This document shows, in pieces, positions 51,891 through 64,000 of a stretch of 64,000 bases of DNA. The translations under genes were made by a program, and so were the position numbers. The notes under the pieces are model-generated. The model did no database searches and was not told the origin of the DNA. It worked only from the letters and a program-made list of their open reading frames with translations. This stretch comes from Dermatophagoides farinae (taxonomy: Eukaryota > Arthropoda > Arachnida > Sarcoptiformes > Pyroglyphidae), in NCBI RefSeq assembly GCF_024713945.1, contig NC_134677.1, forward strand, positions 8,516,001-8,580,000, written 5' to 3'. Within the stretch, counting starts at the first letter, position 1. The number at the start of each line of letters is the position of its first letter.

Positions 51891-52510
51891 TTTTTCTTTC
51901 ATTAGAAAAAAAAGAAAAATTATGGATGAAAAATTATGTTTGTTTCATCATTATGATGATACCGGATTGATGATGATGATCAATAATAATAGGCCACCAT
52001 AAATGTGTATATGATGATAAGAGGCATATAACTCTATGTAATAATTATCCATCAAATGATGATGATGAAGCCGATTGATTAATAAATGAATAATGAATTC
52101 AGCTAGATCATAAGATAATGATAAGTTTCGAGGTTCTGGATGGATAATGATTATGTTTTGCAAATGATAATGATGTGTAAATTGAATTGTGTATGGTTGA
52201 TGTGAACGTATTAATAGAAAAAAAATGGAACAATATCACTTTATATCCGTTTCACAATAATTTGTTTGTCAAATCTTCGTACATTTGGGTTTTTTTTATA
52301 TGTCATTCACTTTAATCAATTCGTAATATCGTTTTCGTAGATTTATGATGATGATGATGAGTAGTGTGTATTAGTAGTAGTTGTAGTAGTAATATATAGT
52401 AGTGATTAATAGTCATGTAAAATCGATGAACGGATTAATTGATTCATTTCTCAATATAAATGAATGACACACAATCTCTTTAAAATCAAACAAATCAGAT
52501 GTTGTTATTT
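50939..52510. other. Intergenic region between SEC20 and REPTOR-like genes
   Basis: No gene seen. It contains (TTGG)n near 51120-51140, purine-rich AAAG/GAAA tracts at 51265-51425, a TG array near 51456-51475 and (GAT)n near 51858-51889. The 3' UTR of the REPTOR-like gene on the minus strand should occupy its right-hand part. Confidence 0.6.
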
Positions 52511-55500
52511 TCAGTAATTTTCAATTCCACCATCATTAATGCCCATAGTGACATTTTCCAAGATTTGATTAACAAAATCGGCTGTTTTTCCTGCAATTTC
52601 CGCATCAATCCGATTGTTGATCTGTTGTAATATTTGATGTGGATCGGAAATCGATGTGATTCGATATTGAAATTTATCAGATAAATTACAATTTTGTGGT
52701 TGTGCTGTTTTTCTAAATCGAATGGCCATCTCAATCAGGCAACGGATCTGTTGAATTTTTATGATTAATCGGCCATGTTCCCGTTTTAATCCATGCAGTT
52801 TAATTTTATTAGCTTCATGTTGTGCTTTTTTCTTCAGCCTACAGGCTCTTGATGCAAGTTTATTCTTCTCTTTTCGAGATTTATTACGACAATTCATGGG
52901 CACTTCGGTAACAGGTGTCAATCTATTCAATATTTTGCCAAGTTTTTTTAGTTCAAGACCAATCTTAAGCAATTTAGTTGGATTAGCCGTCAAATCATTA
53001 CCATCGCCTTTACGAGCTTTACCGGAATGTTTAACACCTTCAATCTGGCAATCCGGTGCAAATACCGGATCTGTAGTCTCTTTCAAGACATGTGGATCAT
53101 CCTCATCCTTGTCATCGATGGGTCGTTGTTGTCGAGGACCTTTTGGACCTTTAGATTGAACATTATATTGCCAAAAATATCGTTTATCATGACCTTTACG
53201 TGATCGGCCCATATTCAATGACCATTTATTGTTTACATCATCAGAAATGGTCGCATTCAATAAATCAGAATTATTATAATCACCAAAAAAAGATTCATCA
53301 TCATCTTCATCTTCGGAATCATCATTTTCATCGATGTTATTCGAATTTTTGGCCTGAACACTTGAATTTGATGCTTTCGATTGATGATCATTATCATTAG
53401 TGATCCAAACATTATTATTTTCACATGTTTGTTTTGGTTCAATTTTAACCATATCATAAATGCTTTCTACATCTTCTTCTTTGCAATCAACATGAGGAAT
53501 ATTGTTAATTGGATTGAGATTTTGATTCATATCATTATTATTATCGACCATTAACAATTTAGATTCGTTAACATGATCAATACTGACATTCATGTTGTTC
53601 ATCATCATCATTTCTGAATTATTATCCGAATTATCATCGGAATCATTTTCTGAATGGCTTGCAAAACCTTCGTCAGAGATATCAGTACTCATTGAATCGT
53701 TACGAATACGATTGTTGGCCGTAGCAATCATGGTAGTGATAATGTTGCCATTATTATCATTATTATTATTAGGTAAACCAGCAATCATTTGAACCATTGT
53801 AGTACAAGATTCTTTTAGCTTATTATTATAATTGTTTCCAGACATTCTATTTGGTGGAAAAGATGGAATTGTCGAAGATGGACAGGAAATCGTTGTTGTG
53901 TTGTTCGTTTGAGAAATGTTTTGATTCGTATCATTCGAATTGTTGATATTATCATTATGATGATGAGTTGGAAATTTCAACGAGACTAGATTATTTGCCA
54001 TTCGATTATCGAGAACAATTAGGCTATTCAATTCCGATTGATTAGCGATAAAATTGATTGTTTGTCTATTCACATCATTCACAATGGCAATATTATTATT
54101 ATTAGGCTGTTGTCCTTGTAGATTTTGTGGACTAGAGTACTGATTCTGTTGTTGTTGGCGAGGTAATGACTGATTGATAACATTTTCTTGAATACCAAAA
54201 GAACCTTTATTATTTGTTGATGAGGTATCGTTTGTCTGTTGCATGACCATAAACAAATTGGACTGTTGTTGTTGTTGTTGGATTTTTCGTTGTTGTTGAC
54301 AAAATAAGACCGAATCATCCACAAATGAATTCGAACAACTTGATTGGCCATTATTTTCGATTGCAATATTATTTTTGGCCAATAAAACTTTTGCCTGTTG
54401 ATTAGCATTGAAATCCATTCCAAACTCTCCATTAGACCAGATTTTGTTAGAACGGCGCAAATGATTATGATTATCACTCGGAATTTCCATTGAATTCAAT
54501 TGTGTTAATGTCATTTCTTGTATATGCTTGTTATTACCATTCAACAATGGGCTTAAAGGCATAGATTTTTGTTTTTTAGTATCAAAATAGTTTTCCATTA
54601 TATAAACCTCGTTTTTAAGATCTGGTTCAAATTCAATATATTCATTATTTCCAAAATTGGACAAATCATTGTTCAAATTGATATTGTCAATAAATGGATC
54701 CGAGGTAAGCAATGAAAGATGATTATGGTTATTATATGAAAGTCCATTCGATTGTTCAGGCATAATATTCTGAGCAGAATTATTATTATTATAGAGATCA
54801 TGACCATTCGAGATTATGTTTGGTGATGTTGATGATGATAATGGCAATAAAGATGAGATCTGCTGTTGTTGATTATTACAATTATTATCATCAGAACTAT
54901 ATAATCCATATTCCAAATATTTTCCATTTGTAATATCCAAATCATCATCCAGAATTGGATCTAAAGAATAAATTGAAACAAAAAAAATAATAGTGGGAAA
55001 AAAACATTGCTAAAATATTCTACCTGGAATAAAGTTGAAATTTAAATCATTTTCAAATGAAAAATTGAATGATGTTTCCGTATTAAAATCATTGATATTT
55101 GATTGAAAATTTTGCAAATTATTACTACTACCACTACTATTATTTAAAATGGTCTGAACTGGAGGTAATGAATGAAACGAGGATGAAGAATTTAAATTAT
55201 CATCACATCTATTATCGGCAAATGAACAACTACCAACAACAGGCAAATTATTATTGCTGATAATTTCGGCCATCTCTATATTGTTGTTGTTTCCAGTCGA
55301 TATAAACTGTTGATTATTCATCATGAATAAATTTCCTTGCCCAAATGATGATGACGATGACGTTTGTTGTGGTGGCTGTTGTAATTGTTGTTGTTGGTGT
55401 TGATAATGTTGTACGAAAGTAATGTTTTTCTGTTGTTCATTACAACTATTGCCATTATGGTTATTTGGAATTGCCCCCATAAGATTGGCAGTACCTGTAG

Positions 55501-57923
55501 GATGATTTTCTCTTGCCATTTTTTTAGATATTGACTTTTGTTTTTTATTTCCAATTAGACAATGATCGGAATCAATTTCGTTTTCGTTCACGAATAATAT
55601 CTTTGACGAATCGTGATGTAGATCCACTTTAATCGGAAAAATTGCAATTTTTTCTGCTGATAAATTATTATTCAATAAAATTTTCTTTAAACAATTATTC
55701 GTCGTCGTCGTGGTTTCTTGTCGTTTCCGTTTTCTTGTTCTTGGTGTTGTTGTCAAGGTATTATTTTTGATATTTTTTGTTATTTTACGTTTCGATTTCG
55801 ATGAATATGGATGATCACTTTGTGTTGTTATAATTGTATGAAATTTTGTTGTTTCGTTTTTTATAATTGCTGCTGCTGCTGCTGATGATGACGATGATGG
55901 AGATTGATTATTATGGTCATCTAAATGAGAAAAAAAAGAGGAAGAATTAGAATTGATTGAAACATTAAAAATTAAAACAATGAATCCATATAAACCAAAT
56001 ACAATTCACAAGTTTACCTTATAAAATCAGCAACAAATTAGAAATTTTTTTTTTCAATTGTCAAATTGTTATTTATCACATACACACACACACACACACA
56101 CAATCTAAATATAATAACACAAGTTTATTATTCTAAATGAAAAACACAGTGATGATAAAGATGTGAGCATTGACTAGAAAATTGATCAGAATTTGTAAAA
56201 AAAATGTCAAATTTGTAAATGAGAAGGAGAAAAAAAATCAACTTTTTTTTCGATGTGGTCTATGATGTTGTGTTGATGAATGACAAAAAAAAAATCGTAA
56301 TAATAAAGAAACCAAAAAAAAAATCATAAAAGGACTATCCACCACCAGCATCAATCATAGGTGGTGTCAATTTGCAATAATTGAAATTAACATCATCATC
56401 ATCATCATAATAATCATTATAATAATTTATTATTGTCGATGATATCATCATCGTATTATCTTGACATTGATAATAATGATCAATTATTAAAATATTGATG
56501 AATGAAAAAAAATTCTTCTCGTACATCGTAATATCATCAAATCAATATATTGAAAAAATAGGGTATTTATGAAAAAAAACCTGTTTTATATATCTTAAAT
56601 AAAATGCAATATAAAATGATTTTTGATATCAAATGAACAAAACACACACACACACAAACAAATGAAAATCAAGTTATCAATCAAGAGAAAACAAACAACA
56701 GTACTGTAGCATAACGGGTCAACAGGTTAGCAACAACAACAACAATCATGGAATCTGGAGAAAAAAAAATTCGTTGATCATTGCTGGTCATTGATTTATT
56801 TATGATGATGATAATAATAATCAGTCAATTATATTGTTGTGTATTAAAAAAAATGATGTGTAAAGTAAAGTATAAAAAGTTGATCGACTTGATCAAGTCA
56901 CTGTCAGTTTGTCGAATGATTCAATTCTAGGGAATAATTATCAAATTTTATTAAAGTATATCTATCAAACACACACACACATATATATAGAGTTTGTTGC
57001 TAGCTTTCTTTCATATCAAAATGTAACGGTGTGGTATATTGTTGTTGTATGTGTATCCAAGGATCATAGAGAATTTTATTACATCTGTATGAAATGCAAT
57101 GATTTTTTTTCTGTTATTTAGAAGAAGAAGAAAAAAAAAAAACTAAAAAACTCATTCTTTTTGATTTTCATCAATTTTTGTTGAGAGTGTCCCCCCAATG
57201 TACTTGTTGATTATTGAAGGAGGGTCGTCATCATCATCATCATCATCAAGATATTATCGTCATGACAATTATATTTCAATGAACAAACATGTGTCTTGCA
57301 CTCACTCACACACACCATCAACAGCATTCATGATTAACAACGTCTCTGGGGTTGAAGATTGATTGAAGCATAAGATTAGTTTTTTTTTCTTTCTTTATTA
57401 TTTTTGGTTAGATTAATCATCATCATCATCATCATCATGCACACCAGTACCATGTGGTTTTTTTTTCACAGTCATTGTTCATCACATATATATCTCTATT
57501 ATAAAATTTCTACATAAATAGTATATATATACATTTACACTGAAAAATCCACAGGTTATTGCCTAACTCAACAACAGTGATTGCATCAATATATCACCAA
57601 ATAAAACAAAAAAAAACGGATATTGATGTGAGATTTGAACCTTGAGAGATCATTATCATCCATCCATCGTATTATTATTGTTATTGACTGATGAAAAAAA
57701 AGCAAAAAAAAAATCTAAATCATTACAATCTACGAATAAATGAGAATGTCGAAGAAATGGAAATTATTTTATTTTGTCCATATCCTGTATGAAACATATA
57801 TGCGTGTGTGTAATAAGAAATGTCGCAATAATAATCTATTACCGATTTCAATAATAACGATTTTGTTTAGATCAAATAACAAAAAAACAAAAAATTATGG
57901 TAATATCTCGTGATCAAATGATG

Positions 57924-57955
<32 letters not shown>

Positions 57956-60900
57956 GACGTTCATATCCTTCAATCCATTTTTACTTTATTCAATATTAAT
58001 GAAATGATGATGATGATGATGATAAAAACAACAAAATCACTCACACACAATAAAAGAGACAAATTAGACTTTTAGGCGACAATAACAAAAAAAAAACAGC
58101 AAATTGTTATCAATCTCAAAACAGAACAAACAAACAAACAAAAAAATCTTATGATGTCCAGGATTCTCACAATATTTTTAAGATACTAATTTCGAAATAA
58201 ACATGACACAACAAAAACCAAAATCAAGGTGATTCTCTTCTTATCCACAATTGGATCATAATTTTTCGTTATTTTTTTATTTTATTTTTTTTTGTAAACA
58301 AAATTTTCAATAGATTCCAATGATGCCCATCATCATTCCAATTTAATATATTGATAATGTCCAATTTGTTATCTATCGAATGGAAAAAAAACGTACAAAC
58401 TATATTTAGCAAAAAAAAAAAACAAAAAAAAAAAATTTCAATTTTTGTTTATCAAACCAGTGAAGAAAAACAAAAAAAACCGAATCAAACAGGATTATTA
58501 TTGGTTTGGATTTTCAAATCAAAAAAAAAAAAAATTGTTTGATTAAACATAAAAAAATATATGACATTTCCGTATTTATCATCGATTGATTTACCAGAAC
58601 CGGATATTTTGTATCCAAAAAAAAGAAACAAAGTTCTTATATTTGACCCTTATTATTATTATTATTGTTTCAACTTGAAAGGTACAAATACCTTAATAAT
58701 AACACCATATGATTGCATCATATACACACACAAAAAAAATTATTAGAGTTCATTGTGACTTATCATCATCATCATCATGTTTATATATTTTTGATAAAAA
58801 TATAGATGAATGATGATGATGAAATCATATCTCTATCTATAAATTAAATATATAAAATTATCTGTATCAGGCCAATGACGGCAAACAATCAACAATCATC
58901 AAGAGAGGATTTTTTTTTTGTCATTGGATACAAGAGTTGTTTTCGTTGTTGTTGTTGTTGTTGCTGCTGCTGCTGCTGCTGCTGTGAATCATATGGTTTA
59001 TATGTGATTCTTCTAATGTGATAACAAAATATCTACTAAAAGTACAATATATCTTGGATGATTGATGTGTATGTGTGTGCTGTGGTATAGGATAAATAAA
59101 TTTGGTTGACAAATATCGTTTGAGTTCAATATAACAAACATATATGATCAATCAATAAGCCACGATTGTAATAGAAAAGAAGGGGCACGCATCTTTTTTT
59201 TCAAGAAAAGATGTTCAAAGTAATTGAAACACACAACAACAACAACAACAACAATACATCTACATTTAGAAATAAAGACAACAACAGAAAAAAAAACATC
59301 CAGAGAGATCATTGGCAGAGACACTAATTATTGCCATGATTGTCGTTTTTTTTTTGCTTGTTCGTGATTGTAAAAATTCCATGTAAAACTTTGAACTCAT
59401 CATCATCATTTTAAATTCGAGAAAAAGAGGCCTTAATATTTTACAAAGAATATTCTAATTGTCATTCTATCTTGGTGGGCTAAAGCTAAAAAAAAACATG
59501 ATGATAAACTTTGGACAAATTACTTATTGTGATGCAATAATAATAATAACAAAAAAATAACCGTTTTCCAAATCAAAAAAACAATAACAACTATTACACA
59601 TTAATGATTAACGTTAATCAAATCAAAAAAAAAAAATGAGTCAATTTTCAATGGAAAAACAAAACAAGAACAACGATAAACAACACACACACACACACAC
59701 ATTACAATTACAATAATTTAGCTCTGTTTTTCTCCTCGAATGACAATGCAATTGTAATATCCATGCATATATTTTGATACTGTATTTTTTTTTTTTTTGG
59801 TAATAAATAACAAAAAAAAAAGAAAAAAAAATACCGACCCATCCACACCAGTATAAAGTGCCAGAAATTATATAGTAGATGGGTTAGTGAACCACGGGTT
59901 GTTTTTCATGTAATAATCAATTTTTTTTATATATATAGAGAAAACAAAAAAAAAACTCCTAGAAAGAAAAAAACAAAAATAAAAATTCAGAAACGATGCA
60001 TACAAATAAACACCACAAACACACACACACACACACAATTTGCTAGTTCATGGATCTCTTTTTTTTTCATTTTTGGTTATTCATTTGAAAATGATTTCGA
60101 ATCATAATAATTTCTACCATCATATTTAATCCATTGATGTATGTGTGTGTTTATGATCTGTCATTTTATACCGCATGATGATGATGATGATGATAATAAT
60201 GTGACTGTGAATATAAACCATACACACACACACACATGTATATCACGAGGTCGTTGATACAAAACTTTTTTTTTCTAGTTGAGCAACAACAACAACCGAA
60301 AAAAAATGAAATCATTAGTGTGAAAAAAAACGAAATTAGATAAATAGATTCTTATCGCACATGACTCATGAATTTTGTAGTGGTTTGTTTAAAAGAATTT
60401 TTTTTTCTCATGTTGATCTTGAGTTTTTTTTTCATTTCTTTTTTCACCATATTGTTAGTTGCTATGTGTGTGTGTGATGAAGGCCATCGTTTTGTTGTTT
60501 CTTCATCGTCAACATCATCAAGAATATCATTTGACGTATATGCGCGCGTGTGCACGCGCGTGTCTATTCTGTAAAATGTAAAAAAAGCTAAAAATAAAAT
60601 TCTTGATTCAACAACATTGATCGAAAAAATCCAGGCGTACATACACACACACAGGATACACAGAGGATTCATTATCATCATATGAATATATATCCAATGG
60701 AAAACACAAGACAAAACACAATGTGATGCACGTGATTTTTTTTATCTATTGTTATTCATTTCATTTGTCGAAGCCTCGATCAAACAAACTATATAGATAC
60801 ATCCAGGTAAATAAACTCTAGATTCTTTTGGTTGCCAACACTGTTCATTTCAGTTGCTCATTAAATCAGGTTTACATAAGTAAACATTTTATTATTAAAC

Positions 60901-61613
60901 AATCAATTTGTTTTTTCTTTGTTGTTGGCTATTGATGTACCCACAATCATCATCATGATTGTCATGATAAGGGCAGTAACATACATACCCACACATACAC
61001 TAACAAACCAAATAAATGAATGATAAAAACTTACTTGATAATGAATCATTTTGAGATTCATTTTTCGATGACGATGTTGCTGTTGTTGATGTGGATGATA
61101 CGATTGATTTGTTCAACCCATTCTTTGTGTTATTGTTGTTGTCGTTGTCAAACGAATCCGGTGTATTTAATGAGGATAATATTGTTGTTGTTTTCGATAA
61201 ACTATTGATTGATGATTGTTGTTGTTGTTGTTGATTAATTGATTTTTTTGAAATAGAATCAATAGACATTTCATTATGAGATTTATTCATGATGATCAAT
61301 GATTCATTGTGATCATCATCATCATTATTATTATCGTTTTTTCTTCCGTTGTTGTTATTATCATCATTATCAATTTGTGATTTACCAATCAAATGAATTA
61401 TGGATTTTTTCGAATGATCATAATGATGATGATGATGATGATTTGGAAATTTAGATGATGGAGACAATGAATGTTCCAAAATGGATTTCTTATTCGTTTC
61501 GTTGATCATTTCACAGTGGATTTTTTTTTCTCTGGTCAAATATATAAAATTTTGTTGTACATACAGAGACACAAAATTAAATCGAAATTCAATTTCTTTG
61601 TCTTGATAATCAC
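52511..61613 (-). CDS. REPTOR/CREBRF-family bZIP transcription factor (5' end incomplete)
   Basis: Three coding exons on the minus strand, 61613-61035, 55920-55024 and 54960-52511, with phase 1 junctions throughout. From the ATG at 61509 the product is 1273 aa. The exon frame stays open to its acceptor at 61616, so an upstream coding exon is possible. The C-terminal quarter identifies the family: [15 protein letters not shown], then [18 protein letters not shown] with LTPVTEVP, then the bZIP basic region [19 protein letters not shown] (about 52821-52883), and near the end [12 protein letters not shown]. The N-terminal three quarters are Asn/Ser/Gln/His-rich and disordered, with an acidic stretch before the conserved block. 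In Drosophila, REPTOR acts downstream of TORC1 and drives nutrient-stress gene expression; vertebrate CREBRF is the counterpart. The same role is inference. The assignment of the 61 kb exon rests on matching phase and similar composition. Confidence 0.88.
55921..61034. other. 5.1 kb intron of the REPTOR-like gene
   Basis: No nested gene that I can support. It contains (GAT)n at 57917-57957, (CTG)n near 58962-58985, CA arrays, and a 30-base alternating purine-pyrimidine tract at 60534-60563. A short plus-strand frame at 58561-58746 has partly ordinary codon content ([19 protein letters not shown]) but no recognisable family or splice partner. Confidence 0.6.
60534..60563. repeat. GC-rich alternating purine-pyrimidine tract (Z-DNA-prone)
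   Basis: Thirty consecutive bases alternate purine and pyrimidine, including TGCGCGCGTGTGCACGCGCG. The tract also contains CGCGCGT and ACGCGCG as inverted arms. It stands out in an otherwise A+T-rich intron. Confidence 0.7.
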
Positions 61614-63827
61614 CTACAATTGAAAAAAAAGAACAAGAAAAAAAATCAATTCAAGTTCACCAGGAAGAAAAAGAATCATTCATTTTTAACTTTCGATCAA
61701 AAATGATATTTGATAAACATCATCGTCATCATCAATAAAAACAACGAAAAAAAAAATTCATCATAAGATCTCCGATGATAATCAATGATAATTAATAAAC
61801 AACAAAAATGAAAATCTTGTTGTTTGGAAATTTTTTTTTGTTTTGTTTTGCATAATTGCAATCATCATTTAGCACCAACAAATAAAGATATCATCACATT
61901 ATCACAGTCTTTAAATTTTTTTTAATGATTAAAATATCAGATTTTTTTTTATTCGGAAAAAAATCATATGCTTTCTCTTACTGACGTGATCTATTATCTA
62001 CTAGTTATTATTATTTCTGGTGTTGATTCATAAATATCGAGATTTGTCAATGTTGATTTCTGTATACGGTACACACTAACACACACACACACACACGAAC
62101 AAAGTGTATGATTGGATTTTTTTTAAAATTTTAAATCAAAGTTGAAAAAAATTGTGAAACTAACCAAAAAAAATAAAAATAATAATAAAATGGATCAGTG
62201 ATTGATTATGCAATTTGTGTGTTCAGTTAGAAATCAACAAGTGTCACAAATGGAACAACAACAACAAAAAAATGTTTGCACTAATGCTAATGATGATGAT
62301 GATGATGGTGGTTTAAACATTGTTTGACCATTAAATGATAAATTTTCTATTACTGCTATAGAAAATACGGACATATGAAAGAAATTAATCCACGAGAAAG
62401 CATGTTGACCAAAAACTTGTTGAAACAAGATATGTGAGAAAAAAAACATAATCTGCCATTGAATTGTAGCAATTTCTTTGCAAAATGAACGAAAACAATT
62501 CAAAGATAATTATAATGACGAAATGAAAGAGTCAATGGTAAAAAAAAACGAACAAAAAAAAGAGAGAGAAAAAGCCTGAATGAATGTGACTCTTTTTTTT
62601 ATTTGTCCAAAAAATCCATCATCGTTATTATTATTATTTCAGGAACACGGCAGTATTTTTTTTTGTTTGTTTGTTTGAATTGAATATATGGAATATATTA
62701 AACAACAAGTATATACTGGTCAAACTAACTCTCAAATCCATTTTTTTCTCTTTCTCTCTCTCGCTCTCTTTTTACATGATGATCTAAGATGGCGCCTTGT
62801 GAAAAAATGAAAATGACATTATCGTATGAGAGAAAGAGGGAAAGAATGAAAATAATAGTGTATTTGAAATCTAGGAAACCATCAACATAATCATAATGGC
62901 CCTGGTTATCAATGATGATGATAATAATGAATGAATGTATATTAGTAGGCCACTAGGACATATGGCAAGTGTGGATCCAATATATACAACTGATTTCTCT
63001 TAGAGGGGCTTGTTGAAAAAAAAAATAAAAATGTGCTTCTCATTCAATTTCATTCAAATCAAATCATGAATGAATGAGTGAATTCAAATTAAATTGAAAG
63101 AGAAAAAGAAAGAAATAGAAAAAAGAACGGGAAATGAAAATTGACTTTTAATGAAAAATAAAAAAAAATCACACACAAGGTTGAAATACAACGGGTTATG
63201 TGCATGTGTGTTTGATGATCATTGAAATAACCACCACCACCATCATCATCATCATCAAGTGAATGAGTGTGTGTGTTTCACTTTCAAGGGCCAATTGGAC
63301 ATGTTGTTCAATATGATAATTATCATTATCTATTGGTTTGCAATTTACAGATTTTACTATTTGTATATATGAATGTAATGGTCATTAATTTTATTTCATA
63401 TTCACCACTAATAACTAATCAATAATGATGATAATCGAAATAGTTTTTCTCATTTTTTTTTCTAGTGAAATCCTATGATCATTTTCTATTCACTATTGTT
63501 TTCGATATATTGCCATTAAGAGATATGTGCGTGTGTGTGAGAGAGAGTGGTTGGTTGGTTGGTGTTGGCGTCGATGTCATCATCATCGTCATTATTATTA
63601 TCATTTAAATTGATGACAATTTCTATAAATTTTTTTCACACATAAAAAAATATATAACAATCGATTCAACGAAGTAACGAAACGGAAAAAATAAAATGAT
63701 CTGGCCTGGCCTGAACGACCTGTTTTCGGAGAAATCAGAGGAGAAAAAAACTCAATTGTTGTCATTGTCAGCTCCAAATGATATATGGCTTAATTGTAAA
63801 TAGAAAAAAAACGTTCCCATACAAAAG
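61614..63827. other. Upstream region of the REPTOR-like gene
   Basis: No gene that I can assemble. This interval should hold the 5' exon(s) and promoter of the minus-strand REPTOR-like gene. A 90-codon minus-strand frame at 62234-62503 has mixed composition but no family signal. A (TC)n tract and an AAGATGGCGCC motif lie at 62744-62796. Confidence 0.55.
62744..62796. promoter_or_regulatory. Candidate promoter: GAGA-type tract plus YY1-like motif
   Basis: TTTCTCTTTCTCTCTCTCGC (GAGA-repeat on the minus strand) is followed within 30 bases by AAGATGGCGCC, close to the YY1/Pho consensus. This lies about 1.2 kb upstream of the first recognised REPTOR-like exon. It is a motif match by eye; no transcription start can be shown. 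Confidence 0.35.
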
Positions 63828-64000
63828 TAAAATGTTTGAAACACGTGCTGCAAAGAGCAAACCTGTTGAATATCGAATTCTAGATGAATATTTCAATGAA
63901 TCTAAACCACAAAACAGTGGTCGATTTATATTTGTCTATTTACGTACCGATCCCGAAGTGATACGTAAACGAATTAGAAAAAGATAAAAACGAGAAGAGG
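63828..64000 (+). pseudogene. Deoxynucleoside kinase-like fragment, broken or cut by window end
   Basis: Beginning after an AAAAG acceptor-like site at 63823-63827, the frame reads KMFETRAAKSKPVEYRILDE, then YFNE, then FIFVYLRTDPEVIRKRIRKR. It then reaches a TAA at 63985-63987, after which KREE continues in the same frame. The family (Drosophila dNK, mammalian TK2/dGK) has F-x-E-N followed by the VxYxxLxEWFDW stretch, then YLRTxPE and the Arg-rich LID ending R-x-E-E. The stop falls inside that LID. No P-loop exon (GxxGxGKS/T) is visible upstream. It could be a decayed copy, a gene with a sequencing error, or a real exon using the donor-like GT at 63965. The window ends before this can be settled. 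Confidence 0.5.

Noticed and set aside
57620-57660. GGTTCAAATCTC on the minus strand, like a tRNA B box
   Set aside because: The flanking bases do not form a T-stem or acceptor stem and no A box is found at the right distance.
58561-58746. 61-codon plus-strand frame inside the REPTOR-like intron
   Set aside because: The first part looks protein-like, but the rest is Tyr repeats and simple sequence; no splice partner or family.
59841-59891. ACCCATC ... GATGGGT inverted repeat in the REPTOR-like intron
   Set aside because: Only 7-base arms with a 35-base spacer; expected by chance in 64 kb.
62234-62503. 90-codon minus-strand frame upstream of the REPTOR-like gene
   Set aside because: Mixed composition, but it ends in Cys/Ser repeats from (GTT)n and (ATC)n, shows no family motif, and no splice link to the 61613 acceptor could be shown.

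Overview
The window looks like nuclear DNA from a small-genome arthropod, most likely an acariform (astigmatid) mite. It is very A+T-rich. Introns in the recognisable genes are mostly 50-300 bp GT-AG introns, with a few of 1-5 kb. Coding exons carry long Asn, Gln, His and Ser runs. The intergenic DNA is saturated with (TG/CA)n, (ATC/GAT)n, (GTT/AAC)n and A/T homopolymers. The gene set (calcitonin/DH31-type receptor, REPTOR/CREBRF, TMEM145, ELAPOR, SEC20, FLYWCH) is animal, and the first two point to an arthropod. The species assignment is inference. I saw no bacterial, viral or organellar genes, no CRISPR array, and no RNA gene I could support.

Layout. 572-2594 (-): a divergent Cys-loop ligand-gated ion channel subunit, 3 exons. 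4303-9651 (-): a class B1 GPCR of the calcitonin/DH31 receptor type, 13 exons, with an additional hormone-receptor-like domain upstream of the canonical one. About 9.7-20.4 kb: microsatellite-rich intergenic DNA with two weak exon candidates. 20470-23045 (+): a TMEM145/GPR180-family seven-TM protein, 10 exons, with an overlapping second reading frame at its C-terminus. 23517-25217 (+): an FAD-dependent spermine/polyamine oxidase-like enzyme, 2 exons. 25288-31862 (-): cytosolic Xaa-Pro aminopeptidase, 7 exons, convergent with the oxidase (stops 70 bp apart). 32107-33777 (-): a FLYWCH zinc-finger protein. About 33.8-45.8 kb: intergenic DNA holding a hairpin and a candidate MITE. 45820-49889 (-): ELAPOR/UPF0577-type membrane protein, 5 exons. 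It is head-to-head with SEC20 (50165-50929, +, 2 exons); the ATGs are 275 bp apart. 52511-61613 (-): REPTOR/CREBRF bZIP factor, at least 3 coding exons with a 5.1 kb intron. 63828-64000 (+): a fragment resembling a deoxynucleoside kinase, with a stop inside a conserved motif, cut by the window edge.

The genes look like independent neighbours rather than a pathway. Candidate shared regulation is limited to the ELAPOR/SEC20 divergent promoter, the overlapping 3' ends of the oxidase and aminopeptidase, and a possible FLYWCH-aminopeptidase read-through. For the five main multi-exon genes the listed exon lengths sum to whole codons and every junction keeps frame, which is the main support for the models. 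Function assignments rest on recalled family motifs, with no database search.
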